Below are positions 1 through 10,133 of a stretch of 64,000 nucleotides of DNA, in pieces. The position numbers and the translations under genes are program-made. The notes under the pieces are model-generated. The model was not told the origin of the DNA and searched no databases. It saw only the letters and a list, made by a program, of their open reading frames with translations. Origin of the DNA: Filosporella fistucella (lineage: Eukaryota; Ascomycota; Leotiomycetes; Helotiales); assembly GCA_030077755.1 (NCBI GenBank), contig JAQJZZ010000010.1, positions 1 through 64,000 on the forward strand, given 5' to 3'. Numbering within the stretch: the first letter of the stretch is position 1; the number at the start of each line of letters is the position of its first letter.

Positions 1-91
1 ACCCTAACCCTAACCCTAACCCTAACCCTAACCCTAACCCTAACCCTAACCCTAACCCTAACCCTAACCCTAACCCTAACCCTAACCCTAA
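1..91. repeat. Telomere, (CCCTAA)n
   Basis: About 15 perfect copies of the CCCTAA hexamer run from the first base with no variant unit, then stop abruptly. This is the C-rich strand of the TTAGGG telomere used by filamentous fungi, so the window starts at a true chromosome end. The repeat abuts the remains of a TLH gene with no spacer. Confidence 0.98.
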
Positions 92-2000
92 TATAGGTTA
101 GTAGTGTGTTTCCCGTGGGCTAACTGCCAAACGAGAATATTCTCAAATAGACTTTGCTTTACCTCATTATCACTCTCACCCTTACTAAGACCCCCCTCTT
201 CGTTATTATCTTGGTTTTGCTTCCATATCCGGCTCGCCTTCCGTAAATATTTATTGGCAATGGCAATGGCAACGTGACGCCACCCGGCCACTATTAAGCG
301 GACCCTAAGATGCTTTATTATAATAAATATTAAAGCTTTTAAGAGTTGCTTATTAATCCACGGACCCTATTCGTCCTAAAAGAGGAAATCGGCCTATTTC
401 TTACTAATAACTCGTGAGAAAGGTAAGATATAGATAAGATATTAAGCGATAACCTGGCTTAGCTCGTCCGGAAAATAGCGAAAGACATACTCGATCTTGC
501 CTCGACGTTTTTATGTCTTATCATATATTATTACCACTACCACTCGCCCATTAATTATAAAGAGGTTCCGGCTAGACGTGGTATTATTCCGGAACTTGAC
601 CGAGCCAATTTTAGGACTATGTGCGGGCTGCCCTCCTATAAGATGCATGGCAATGAGAAGTATACGCAAGAATTATTTCTCCTTCCCTAAGTATGCCTTA
701 TATGGCTGCTTTGCCCATTAGAGTTAATTATTGCCGTCGTTATTGCCACTGCTATCCCCTTTGACTAATGTCTTACCATTTTATAGCATATGTTCCCATA
801 AAAACTCTTAATTGATTTTCCACGCGGTATTTTCTAGGTGGTCAAGAAAGGTATACCCTTTTCGCTAAAATTGCTAGGTCATTCCCATGCTATTAACGAT
901 TTTGGCGAGTGGCACTAGCGGAACGTGCTAAGAAAGAAGCAACTAGGAAAGTAATTCTTAAAGCTCAATTATTAACGCTTAATATATTATCCGGACTCGA
1001 GCCATTGCCACTCCCTTTCCCTCGTAAAAAACACAAGCTCGATTATTAGACTAATAAATATTTAATTCTAACGACTACGTCCGGTTGAGATTTTATCCGT
1101 ATGCGAGCTAGGATAAAATACTCGATGCTAGTGAGAATAAACCCTCGCAAAGATGGAATTTCCGCGTGTCCTAGATTATAATTATTACTACCCCGGTCTT
1201 TTATCCAATATCCTTCCGGCTTGGGATTCTAATTCCAGGCCAGCCATGATTTGAGAGTGTGCCCTCGAGTAAAATTAATCGAATTATCCAAAGTATATAA
1301 GCTAAGAGAGGCATATATTAAAATGAGGGGTAAAAGGTCTTTATTTAGAGATTAACCCCACGCATTATGAGGTAGTGCATAAGAGGGTTCTCATATTAAC
1401 GTAGCTAACTTATATCTTATATAAGAAGACTAAGAATTAACGCAAAGAGGGTTATATCAATCGCGTCCTCGTTCTCTATCACTGCCACTGCATCTATGAC
1501 TTGGTAAAGTAGCCATACTTGGATATCGGAGAATATCACACCAGTTTTAGTCTCGTCATTTATCGACTCGGGTGCCGTATAAAAGATATAATATAAGAAA
1601 CGTGTAAAGGTTTGGCTATATCGGATAATCATTTGCTTTTCTGGCCTTTTAAACGGTCGCTGGCTTGCCACCTCGTTCTTTGGGGAGGCCCACCACTTAA
1701 GAATGTCCTTATAGTGGCTCACTGCCCCTAGGGTCTCAAGACTCCATTATAGGATCCGCTCTCAACTCTAGAGTATTTCTTAAAGCTTTAGCTCGTTAGT
1801 AGTAGTAATGGCAGTAAACTTAGCCGTCTTTATCAAGCCGTGTTTTAAACTTGCAAGAATCTCCTCCCACCCCATATAACGTAGCTATAGATCGGTCTCC
1901 ATAGCAAGCGTACTTGCTTCGTGTTTCTCCTCCTCCTTCTCTTCCTCCTCCTTCTTAAGCCATTCTTTTACCTCTGCCTTAATTATAACACTCGCATCTT
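92..2000 (-). pseudogene. Decayed telomere-linked helicase (TLH) gene, RecQ part lost
   Basis: On the minus strand, discontinuous frames recall the pre-helicase region of fungal subtelomeric RecQ-type TLH proteins. An E-rich WLKKEEE/GWEEIL stretch lies near 1,840-1,990; FKRPEKQMIIRYSQTFTRFL lies near 1,590-1,660; LLIAMHLIGGQPAHSPKIGS lies near 600-660 and is followed by RNLFIINGRVVVVIIYDKT; GWRHVAIAIANKYL lies near 245-290; and VWQLAHGKHTTNLY ends at 92. In the family, as I know it, the last two blocks (an 'RxIAI' block and a 'QAGHS..YG' block) come just before the RecQ helicase domain. Here the telomere replaces everything after them. Many in-frame TAA/TAG codons sit where CAA, CAG or TGG would be expected, consistent with RIP. 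The upper limit is approximate. Family assignment is from recalled motifs, not a search. Confidence 0.65.
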
Positions 2001-3318
2001 TATTACTATTACCATTATAATTCTCACTTTAATTATTATAATCACGTGCTTATCGCGTCGCGTCTATTACCTAATACCGCTCTCCTTTCCCTCGGATCCA
2101 AGATTGGAGTTAAATATTAATAAAGAGATCCGAATCGGGTAAACGCTTTTGATTATGGACTTTATTCGCATATTCCCGTATCGCTTTTCGGTTTCTCGTA
2201 AGATATTGGCATTTTTGGCATTCGAATCCGTTAAGAATAGGGAGAATTGCCTATGGCACTAACCGTGGCAATGGTAATAGTAAATCCTAAGGAGTATACT
2301 AGCACTGGCATTGGTTAATATATTCTTATACTTCTTTCCGAACGGTTTTCCCTAAGTAATATTTTCGAAGAAGATGCGAAGGGAGGGTCTTAGGCTCAAT
2401 TGCACAATTATAGTGGTTTATAATATAAATAAGTACGTGGAACTCTGCATTTATTATAAAGACCGCTTAGAGGGGCAGTGGCACTAGCAGTGACATTATA
2501 AATAAATCGAATTAAGATTTAGACTCGAATAAGAAGAAAGATTATTAAAATGATATATATTTCCTTAAACGTATATTAATTATTTAAACCCTTTTTTTTC
2601 TGCCCGGATTTTGGCCCGTGCCACTGCCACCGCCTTCCTAACTAAGAACTCCATCGTACGTCGCGACGTATGATGGAGATAGGGGTGGCACGGGCCATAT
2701 TGCTTATGTCAGCCCACTAAAAAAAACTCCATCATATGTATGATGAAGGAGGAATATAGTTAGAGCTACTTTATAATAATAAAGTATATTATAAGACTTA
2801 ACGCATTCTTAAAATACCGGAATCCGTTTATTATATCAGATGCCCTAGCATAGAATTCATTTAAGATATTAGCTCATTATTAGGTCATTTTCCGGTTAGG
2901 CGAGGTATTATTATATAACCGGTATATATCTCTTAAGATAGCTTTAGCTATAACTAGAATTCGAATTAGGTTAGGATCCTTAGCCTCTTTACCACCCGCA
3001 TTAAACTTTCTCTTTAACGGTAGCTTATATAAGCCTTAGATTTCCTCGTCCTTTAGCACGGTTAAGTGATATAGAAATCCTATAAAGTTATATAGCCATG
3101 GTACCCTTTCCGCCCTTAAATCTCTAATATCCTAGACTATTATTACTTACTCCTTAAGATTATATTTTATATCCTTATAATCCTTCTCTAATTTCTTAAA
3201 TAATTCCTTTTTAGGTGCTATTAAAAGAATAAAAATACTGGCTTGCTTAAATACCTCTCCATTCTCTTTATTACCTATTATTATAAAGTAATTAATCCTT
3301 CCATGCCCTATAAAATAT
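2001..3318. other. AT-rich subtelomeric sequence without an intact gene
   Basis: No reading frame here is believable. It may hold the N-terminal part of the TLH relic, but I could not follow it beyond about 2,000. It contains the nested palindromes at 2,613-2,749 and several short GGCAGTGGCA-type words that stand out from the AT-rich background. The 11.6-kb retroelement begins at its right edge, after the 4-bp target duplication ATAT at 3,315-3,318. Confidence 0.6.
2613..2749. repeat. Nested inverted repeats / palindromes
   Basis: GGCCCGTGCCAC at 2,613-2,624 is the perfect reverse complement of 2,685-2,696. Inside these arms lies a 30-bp near-palindrome (2,649-2,678, centred on TCGCGA, one mismatched pair). 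A second, AT-shifted relative of the same palindrome lies at about 2,727-2,749, starting with the same ACTCCATC word. The GC-rich arms are conspicuous in this AT-rich surround. The unit could be a small foldback element; no coding potential is seen. Confidence 0.6.
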
Positions 3319-3524
3319 TGTGGTGGGGTTGAAGCCCCGTGATTTTAGGTCATGTGTTTTACCGGTAGATAGTTTTTCCGCTCCGGTGCTCACTTCACAT
3401 ATAGTGTAGCCCGAGCATAACTTAATAATGTAATCCTTCTTCTTCTTTTAAATACCACCCCTATTATTTTGGTTATTGTGTTGTTTATCGTGCACTCAGA
3501 CGGCACACTTCCTATTCCTTCACA
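3319..3524 (+). repeat. 5' LTR of the 11.6-kb element
   Basis: Starts TGTGGTGGGGTT and ends CCTTCACA. A hairpin (GGGG..CCCC) lies at the very start. It matches the 3' LTR over 206 bp with about five transitions (for example GAAGCC against AAAGCC, and AATGTAAT against AATATAAT), the pattern expected from RIP at CpA/TpG. Confidence 0.95.
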
Positions 3525-3543
3525 TTGGTGACCTACGCAGGGA
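3525..3543 (+). other. tRNA primer-binding site
   Basis: Immediately after the LTR-terminal CACA comes TTGGTGACCTACGCAGGGA, with the TGG that pairs to a tRNA CCA end. The second element has the same sequence with one G-to-A change at the equivalent place (25,932-25,951, minus strand), which supports the assignment. I cannot say which tRNA primes it. Confidence 0.75.
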
Positions 3544-3792
3544 ATGAAAGATAATATACACTTGATCCATATTAATAAGGACGTATTTGAGAGGTAGGAA
3601 TCGGTTTCATCGGTTGCAAGTATACTAGTTGGTTAAAAAAAAGCGGTGATAGTTGGTCTAGAGTTAAAAGTCTAGTGACTGGGAATCCAGGCTGCGATAT
3701 AAGGCCTTAATATAGGGGCAAATTGTTGTGTTGAATTTTGATTATAGAGTGGGACTCTCCTATTAGTGTGGAGCTGAGCCTAGCCAAAATTA

Positions 3793-6300
3793 GTGACGGT
3801 GGAAATGGGTGAACGAATGAATATTAAGCGAAAGCGAGTATGGGCAAAGCTTGCTAAGGTTGAGAGGGAAAAGTTGAAATGGGATAGTAAGAAAGGGAAT
3901 AAGGAATATGGTGTGGAAATTGAGTTACGGGGATTAATCGTATCCGTCTTACGAACCCTTCTAGTGGTGGTTCTATTAAGTACACAGGTCTTACTTGAGT
4001 TTTTAAAACATAGGTTATTGAGTTTACGATTTTCGATATCACTGGTGAGCTTTCCAGACGAATTAGAATTTCTTCCTAAGGAAGAACCGGATATAGTATA
4101 GGATCAGATTACTTAGATAGTAGCTACGATGTCTACGAGGGTGGTGCCTACCGTACCCCTTCCGCATAGTCCTGGGGCTCCGTACTTTGAAGGGTATAAT
4201 GTTACGGAGTTCCTGGAGAGGTTTAAAGACCAGGCTAAAGATGCTAGATGGGATGAAAAAGGGAAGATCAAACGGCTGCCGAGATACTATGCCACGGCTA
4301 TAAACCAGTATATCAAAACGTTATAGGAATGGGTTAATTAGGACTAGAATGCATTGGTTGGAGCACTCACGATAGAATATAAGGATCACGACGCCATTTA
4401 GCAAATAAATTCTCGTGCTTTCCTGGAAGCTTTAAAGGATAAGAAGCGCGGTGATGAGGCTGAGACGCGTGCCTATATCCGATAGTTCATGGCTATATCG
4501 TCTGCGTTAAAAAAGAAGGGTCAAATCGAAGATTACACGAGGGGAATATGGTTTTTAAATGGTCTTCCCTAGGGGATTCGGAGCAAGGTTATTCGAAAGA
4601 ACAAAATCAATATCGAGCTTCCCTCTACGATGATATATACTAATATGGTCAAGACTGCTATTGAGATTCTGGCGAGCAATAAGACGGTTCGAGAATTTGA
4701 TTCCGATGCTTAGGGGCGCGAGAATCTGAGTCAATTAGTGGATCAATTTGGAAATACGGCTTAGATACCAAGGGAGAAGCAGTTTACGGTTCCTGTTATG
4801 GACCCGCGAGCTCAGGCAATCTCCGAAGGAACGATTAAGGATCTGACCAAGGCTTTCCAATCTCTGGCTATATTTGCCAGAGCGACTGCGGACGTGGGGA
4901 TAGGAGGCTAGCGGGTTCGGTTTACCCCGCCCGGCGGGAAGAATCGTGGCGCCTACCCAACCAATATTATAGGCAAGGTTAATACTTTAGCTCCGCCTCG
5001 AGGACCAATACCCAGTATAGGTGCCTTTGCTAGAGAAGCGTATCGTTCTCGAATGACGCGCTATTACTACTACTTGGAAGAGGGTCATTTCAGACGATAG
5101 TGTCCCGATTTTGGGATTAATTGCGAACGAGGCCTTATCCATGAAACCGCTAAAGGAAGGATGCTTTTGGGGAAACCAGGTGAAGGAGGAAGGTCCGCTT
5201 ATATTCCTAGAGGGGAGAAAGGAAAGGATATCATTCGTCGTTTCTGGGAATAAGCACCACCTCAGCCTACGCCGGTCCGGCATATGAATGTGGGTGGAAT
5301 GTCTAGCACTATTATTCAAATGGATAAATCGGATAATGAAGAGGTTAAGGAAATTGTTAATTCGGGGATCTCTATCGCAGCTGCCGTGCTCCGAGGAGGG
5401 AAAGGGGCCGCGGAAGAGGAAAGATGGGAGAATCCAAGGCGCGTGTTAAAGGAAAGGATTAATAGGGAAAGGAAAGTGGCTATCCCAAAGATCCCCAGGG
5501 CCGGGAACTGGAAGAAGGCAACCGCGGAGGATGAGGTAATTAAAAGTGGCGAAGTAAAGGAAATGGATATCGACAAAAAGCAGACCGAGGCTCTAAAGAA
5601 GGTAGAACCAAGAGTAGCTTGAAGAGTCGAGCGGTATCTGGATGTATTAAAGCGCTCTGCCAATCCCTTAGAACTTATGGATAAGATCTTGGACAATGAG
5701 CTTAAAGGGATTACTGGAAGGGAGGTTCTGGCCTATTCGGATGTGCTATAAAAGATATTATTTAAGAACATGGCCACTGCCATGCCGGCGCATATAAAGG
5801 GAAAAGCGGAGGACGATGAGGTTCAGGTGAATTCGGCGGTGATAGAGGAGACTAAACCACCTTTTATTATATCTAGTCCGAAGCTCCGGGTAAAGATTGG
5901 AGGGATTGAGAGGCCAGCGCTGCTTGACTATGGGGCCGAGGCGGATATCATGGACACCAAGCTAGCTGAGCGAGCTGGCTTAGGAATTAGACCTAACCCT
6001 TAATTTGGGATAATTAGTTATAGCAGTGAGAAGAAAAGGTTCACTAGGATCTATGAAAACGTTATTATCAAGATTAGGAGCATAGAAGTAACGACGAACT
6101 TCTTTACCATGGATAACCCGCAAAACGAGATTGTGTTAGGGCAGCCGTTTATCACTGCTAGCCTACTTTCCTTTTCATATAAGGATGGCTTCCAATTTGT
6201 AACGGTTATTAATGATGAGAGGACGAAGCAGGCCACAGCTTGCGTTGCTAGTATGGCTGACTCCCGTTGGGGGAGAGCTGCCGTTCAGGGAAACTTATAG
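3793..6300 (+). pseudogene. gag: gag-protease frame of the 11.6-kb element
   Basis: Frame 1 stays open for about 2.5 kb apart from nonsense codons, nearly all TAG. A conserved-looking Gag block begins at the ATG at 4,129 (APYFEGYNVTEFLERF, then KIKRLPRYYA), like the capsid region of fungal gypsy Gag. The frame is also open back to an ATG at 3,793. At 5,062-5,103 a CCHC zinc knuckle is recognisable (YYYYLEEGHFRR-stop-C) but the first two cysteine positions read Tyr, as TGY-to-TAY change would give. The protease lies near 5,880-5,990: LLDYGAEADIM has Tyr at the Ser/Thr/Cys position of the catalytic D-x-G. Protease is therefore in the Gag frame, and the frame ends with TAG at 6,298 just after a slippery heptamer. 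Not functional as it stands. Confidence 0.9.
4921..4938. repeat. GC-rich palindromic core, copy 1
   Basis: TTTACCCCGCCCGGCGGG, inside gag, where it reads FTPPGG in frame 1. It is one of four copies of an 18-bp core in this element; the flanks of the other copies extend the dyad into AATT ends. Confidence 0.85.
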
Positions 6301-6341
6301 CCGGGTTAGAGGCGGTGCGGCTGCCCGGTGAGCCTAGCACC
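6288..6341 (+). promoter_or_regulatory. -1 programmed ribosomal frameshift signal (gag-pro to pol)
   Basis: The heptamer GGGAAAC at 6,288-6,294 lies in exact zero-frame phase (G GGA AAC) and is followed by TTA TAG. After a six-base spacer, 6,301-6,305 (CCGGG) can pair with 6,324-6,328 (CCCGG), and 6,314-6,322 (GGTGCGGCT) can pair with 6,331-6,341 (AGCC-TA-GCACC, two-base bulge). This gives either an H-type pseudoknot or a strong hairpin. Slipping back one base moves the ribosome into frame 3, which is open through pol. Heptamer class, phase, spacer and structure all fit known -1 frameshift sites. The pairing is by eye; the short third loop may force some inner pairs open. Confidence 0.8.
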
Positions 6342-9300
6342 AAGGTTGGTGGGAAAGGGATATTGGCTTTGAATTTCACCCCGCCCGGCGGGTTGAATAA
6401 TGGTGTTCGGGAACAGGAAGGAGTGAAAGTTTTTTCTGTAAGTGTAAAAGATATTAGGGGCGATGTTACTTATTTAAGGGCAACTGATTTTATATCTTTG
6501 CTTCAAGCGAAGCATTTCTTTCCTATTATTGGCGTTTTTGGTGCATATAAGAATAAGGCTAATAAAGTTGTGCCTGTGAAAGAAGGTGTTTCTGATGGGT
6601 TAGTGCCCGGTGGAAACCCAAATTGGAAATAAAAGAAGCTGGAAATGGAGCAAGTGAGAGGGCCGGTGGAGCCAAGGAATGGATGGGATGCATGGCTAAT
6701 CCCTAAGTTTTCGGATATAAAAAGGGGAGAAAGGTTAACGGAAGAGAGGATTAAGAAGTTAATTGTGGGAGACGGGCTGCAGGAAAGAGAAAGGGAGATG
6801 TTGCTAGAACTATTATTTAAAAGGGAAAAGGCTATCGCATTTGAGTTTTTAGAGTGCGGACGGATTGATGAGGATGTCGTTCCGCCGTAAGAGATATGAA
6901 CTGTGCCACATGAAGCCTGGCAGAGCCCCGGATTTGCCATGCCGCGACATCTGGCAAGGGAGATCGATGAGATGATTGATGAGCGACTCAAGGCCGGTAC
7001 ACTGGAGTTCTGCCATGGACCTTACCGGAACTAGTGGTTTGCTATAAAGAAAAAGAATGGAAAGCATAGATTGGTTAATGCGGTTATGAAATATAATGCT
7101 ATCACTATTCGGGACGCCAACCTACCGCCGGATATGGATGAAATCTCGGAAGAATTTGCTGGATGCCAGATTATATCACTTATTGATTTTTACTCTGGAT
7201 ATGATTAGATCTCTTTGCACCCGAATAGCAGGGACATAACTGCCTTTATGACGTCTCGAGGGCTAGTTAGACACACAACTTTGGTGCAGGGTGCTACGAA
7301 TTCTGTCGCTCAATTTGTGAGGGCAGGAAAGGCAATTTTAAAAGATCATATTCCCGAACGTTACAGAATCTTTGTGGATGATGTTCCTATTCTTGGTCCA
7401 CGTACGAGGTATAACGAGGAGGAAGCTGCCCCTGGGATTTAAAAGTTTGTTTTAGAGCACTTAGTCAATCTGGACCAAGTTTTGGCAGATATCGAGAGGG
7501 CAGGAGCTATAATTGGGCCAAAATCACAGTTCGGAGTAGATGGAATTAAGCTGGTTGGATATGTGTATCATGCATAGGGACGCTCGCCAGATAGTGAGAA
7601 GGTGCTAAAAATCATTGACTAGAAGAAGTGCTCTTCAGCAACGGAGATTCGGGCGTTTATTGGGGTTTGCGTCTATTATCGGATATGGATTGAGGATTTT
7701 GCAATTATCGCGGTACCGCTCTATCGACTACTTCGCAAGGGGGTAAAGTTTAAATGGATGGACGAGCATGACCTTGCTATGGATTTGTTAAAACTGGCTC
7801 TAACTTCGGCACCGGCGCTTGTGCGATTGGACATATCCTTGGGTGCTGGCTTGATTATTTTGGCAGTGGATGCTAGTCTTCACGGGTAGGGAATGGTTTT
7901 AATGCAGCTGGATATAGATAAGAAAAGGCACCCGGTCCGGTATAATAATGGATAGTGGTCACAGGCCGAGCAAAACTATGACGCGATAAAAAGAGAATAT
8001 AAAGGCGTTTTAAAGGCTCTTAAGAAGGTCCGAAAATATCTCTATGGGGTGCACTTCCTGCTAGAGACTGACGCAGCTATCCTGGTGGCTCAATTGAATT
8101 CTATTGCATCCGATTTACCGGGAGCGTTGGTGACTCGTTGGATAGCATGGATCCGGCTATTTGATTTTGAGGTTAAGCACGTTCCTGGGAAGAAACATAC
8201 CGCTATAGATGGGCTATCTCGGCGACCGGCAATAGAAGAGGAGCTAAGACTAGAGGCTTAGGAGGAAGATATTAATGATTTCATTAACGCTCACATGGGT
8301 TCTTATCGAGTTATTCCGTACCATGAGGTTGGAGTTGGACCTGCTCAAGCATTTTTGCTAGAAGGGGACTGGAGTCTCGACTTAAGGCTAATAGCTAAAT
8401 TTTTAATAACACTCAAGAGGCCTCTATAAGTCGCGAAATCCGATTTTAGACAATTCAAAACACGAGCGCTCAATTATAGGGTTGAGAGAGGGGTGCTATT
8501 CCGAAGGGCGAATAAGGGTTTGCCAGAAAGAAGAGTGGTTGACTCAGAAGCTAAAAGAGAAGCAATTCTTCGAGCACTCCATGATGAAACCGGGCACAAA
8601 GGAAGAGAAAGCACCTATTAAAAGGTGGCCGAGAAATATTTCTAGGACTCTTGCTATGAAGACACAAAGGCGTTTGTCTTAGGGTGCGATAGGTGCTAGC
8701 TATGGAGCAGTGCTCGGCAAGAGGAACCTTTATATCCAACTTGGTCTAGTGCCCTTTAGTCAAAGATAGGCCTGGATATTATTCACATGCCGGAATATAG
8801 AGGGAAGAAATACTTGGTCCTAGCACGATGTGATCTCTCAGGCTAGGTTAAAGGACGAGCATTGAGTGCGGCGACCTCGGAATTGGTAGCCGATTTCATG
8901 TGGGAAGATGTGATTTGCCGACACGGGGTGTTTGGGAAGCTAATTGTTAATGGGGGGCCAGAAAATAAAGGCCTGGTTAAGAAGTTAACGCAAAAGTACG
9001 GTGTTTAACGCGTTATTATCTCTGCTTATCATGCTACTATAAATGGAATAATAAAAAGAGGGCATAAGCCAATTATTGAAGCCCTAGCCAGGATGACGGA
9101 CGGAGGAAAGGGAAAGTGGGTGGATAATTTGCATGCTATGCTACTGGCGGATAGAGCGACGGTAAAGACAACGACTGGGTTCTCGCCCTTCTACTTGAAT
9201 TATGGATTAGAGGCGGTGCTACCTGTGGAAACACGGATCCCCACATGGAGAATTTTGGATTAGGAAAGCGTTTAAAGCACAGCAGAGCTCCTAGCGATTA

Positions 9301-9881
9301 GGGCCAGGCAAATTTAGCTAAGGGATAAGGATTTAGAGGAAGCCGCGGCAAAACAAAAGAGAATGCGCATTGCTGGCAAGGATCGATTCAATGGGTCCAA
9401 ACAGATTCAAATCCAGGAAATAAAAAGGGGAGACGTTGTTTTGCTATATGACGCACTACAAGAGGTAAATATGTCCTCGCGGTTAAAGCTTGGGTATAGG
9501 TGGCTGGGTCCGTTTAGGATTAGTGAGGTGGTTACCGATAAGGGAATATACTTTCTGGAAGAAATGGATAGGACAAGATTGCATGGGACATATGCTAGCA
9601 ATAGAATAAAAGTCTTTAAGCAAAGGCAAGGTGTTTGGGACCCCGCAATAGTTAAAGGCGATGCAGAAGCAGGCGGCGGAGATGGTGATAGTGAAGGAAT
9701 AGAGCAGGAGAGGGGAGATGGTAAAGAAATTGTAGAAATTCCACCGGAAGAACGAAGGGAGCTAAATCTATCGACCAGAGGAATGGAGAGAAGGGAGGCA
9801 GAAATGAGAAGACAGGAAGCTCGTCGAGCAGCGATACCGGCTAGGTGGAGTTTTGGGGTTGTCTTAGATGGTAGCAATTAA
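6294..9881 (+). pseudogene. pol: pol frame (RT, RNase H, integrase) of the 11.6-kb element
   Basis: Frame 3 runs from the frameshift site to TAA at 9,879 with only nonsense interruptions. Reverse transcriptase lies at about 6,900-7,600: GPYRN-stop-WFAIKKKNGKHR, DFYSGYD-stop-I and the catalytic YRIFVDD. RNase H follows at about 7,840-8,240 (LAVDAS, then HVPGKKHTAIDGLSRRP). Integrase has an intact HHCC finger at about 8,560-8,700 (HDETGH, CDRC) and a core starting GLDIIHMP; the second catalytic position reads VNGGPEN (Asn for Asp) and the third reads NGIIKRGH (Lys for Glu). A GPF-like C-terminal module (YRWLGPFRISEV) precedes an acidic, basic tail ending at 9,881. Stops are mainly TAG at expected CAG or TGG sites. 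No indel is evident, so decay is by point change only. Confidence 0.92.
6374..6392. repeat. GC-rich palindromic core, copy 2
   Basis: TTTCACCCCGCCCGGCGGG, early in the pol frame (reads NFTPPGG). It is flanked by AA on the left and TTGAAT on the right, extending the dyad. The one variable core base is C here and T in copies 1 and 3, itself a CpA-to-TpA difference. Confidence 0.85.
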
Positions 9882-9912
9882 TATATAGCAGGTGGATTTG
9901 GTGGTGGGAAAT

Positions 9913-9930
9913 TTTACCCCGCCCGGCGGG
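9913..9930. repeat. GC-rich palindromic core, copy 3
   Basis: TTTACCCCGCCCGGCGGG, about 30 bases past the pol stop and thus outside the major frames, flanked by AAT and ATGAATT. Confidence 0.85.
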
Positions 9931-10133
9931 ATGAATTGTGACACGCCTAGGAACAGCTCACGCAAAAGTTTTATTTGTAAAAAAGGGGGGGGGGAGAATT
10001 GGTGTTTGATTTTATTTCATTTCTTTATTTTATTATGTCTGCTATTCATCCTGCCTGGGTATTTGTTTCATTTACGCTTTTTTTCATCTGGCTCTCAAGA
10101 AAGCGCACCACTCCGAAAGGAAAAGACTCATAT

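Noticed and set aside
497..721. Plus-strand 74-codon frame near the telomere
   Set aside because: It is the complement of the TLH-like minus-strand coding stretch, which has the better protein-level signal.
5316..5696. Long minus-strand frame opposite gag
   Set aside because: Shadow of the Lys/Glu-rich gag frame; no independent motif.
9407..9877. Minus-strand frame opposite the pol end
   Set aside because: Shadow of the integrase tail; composition mirrors the sense frame.
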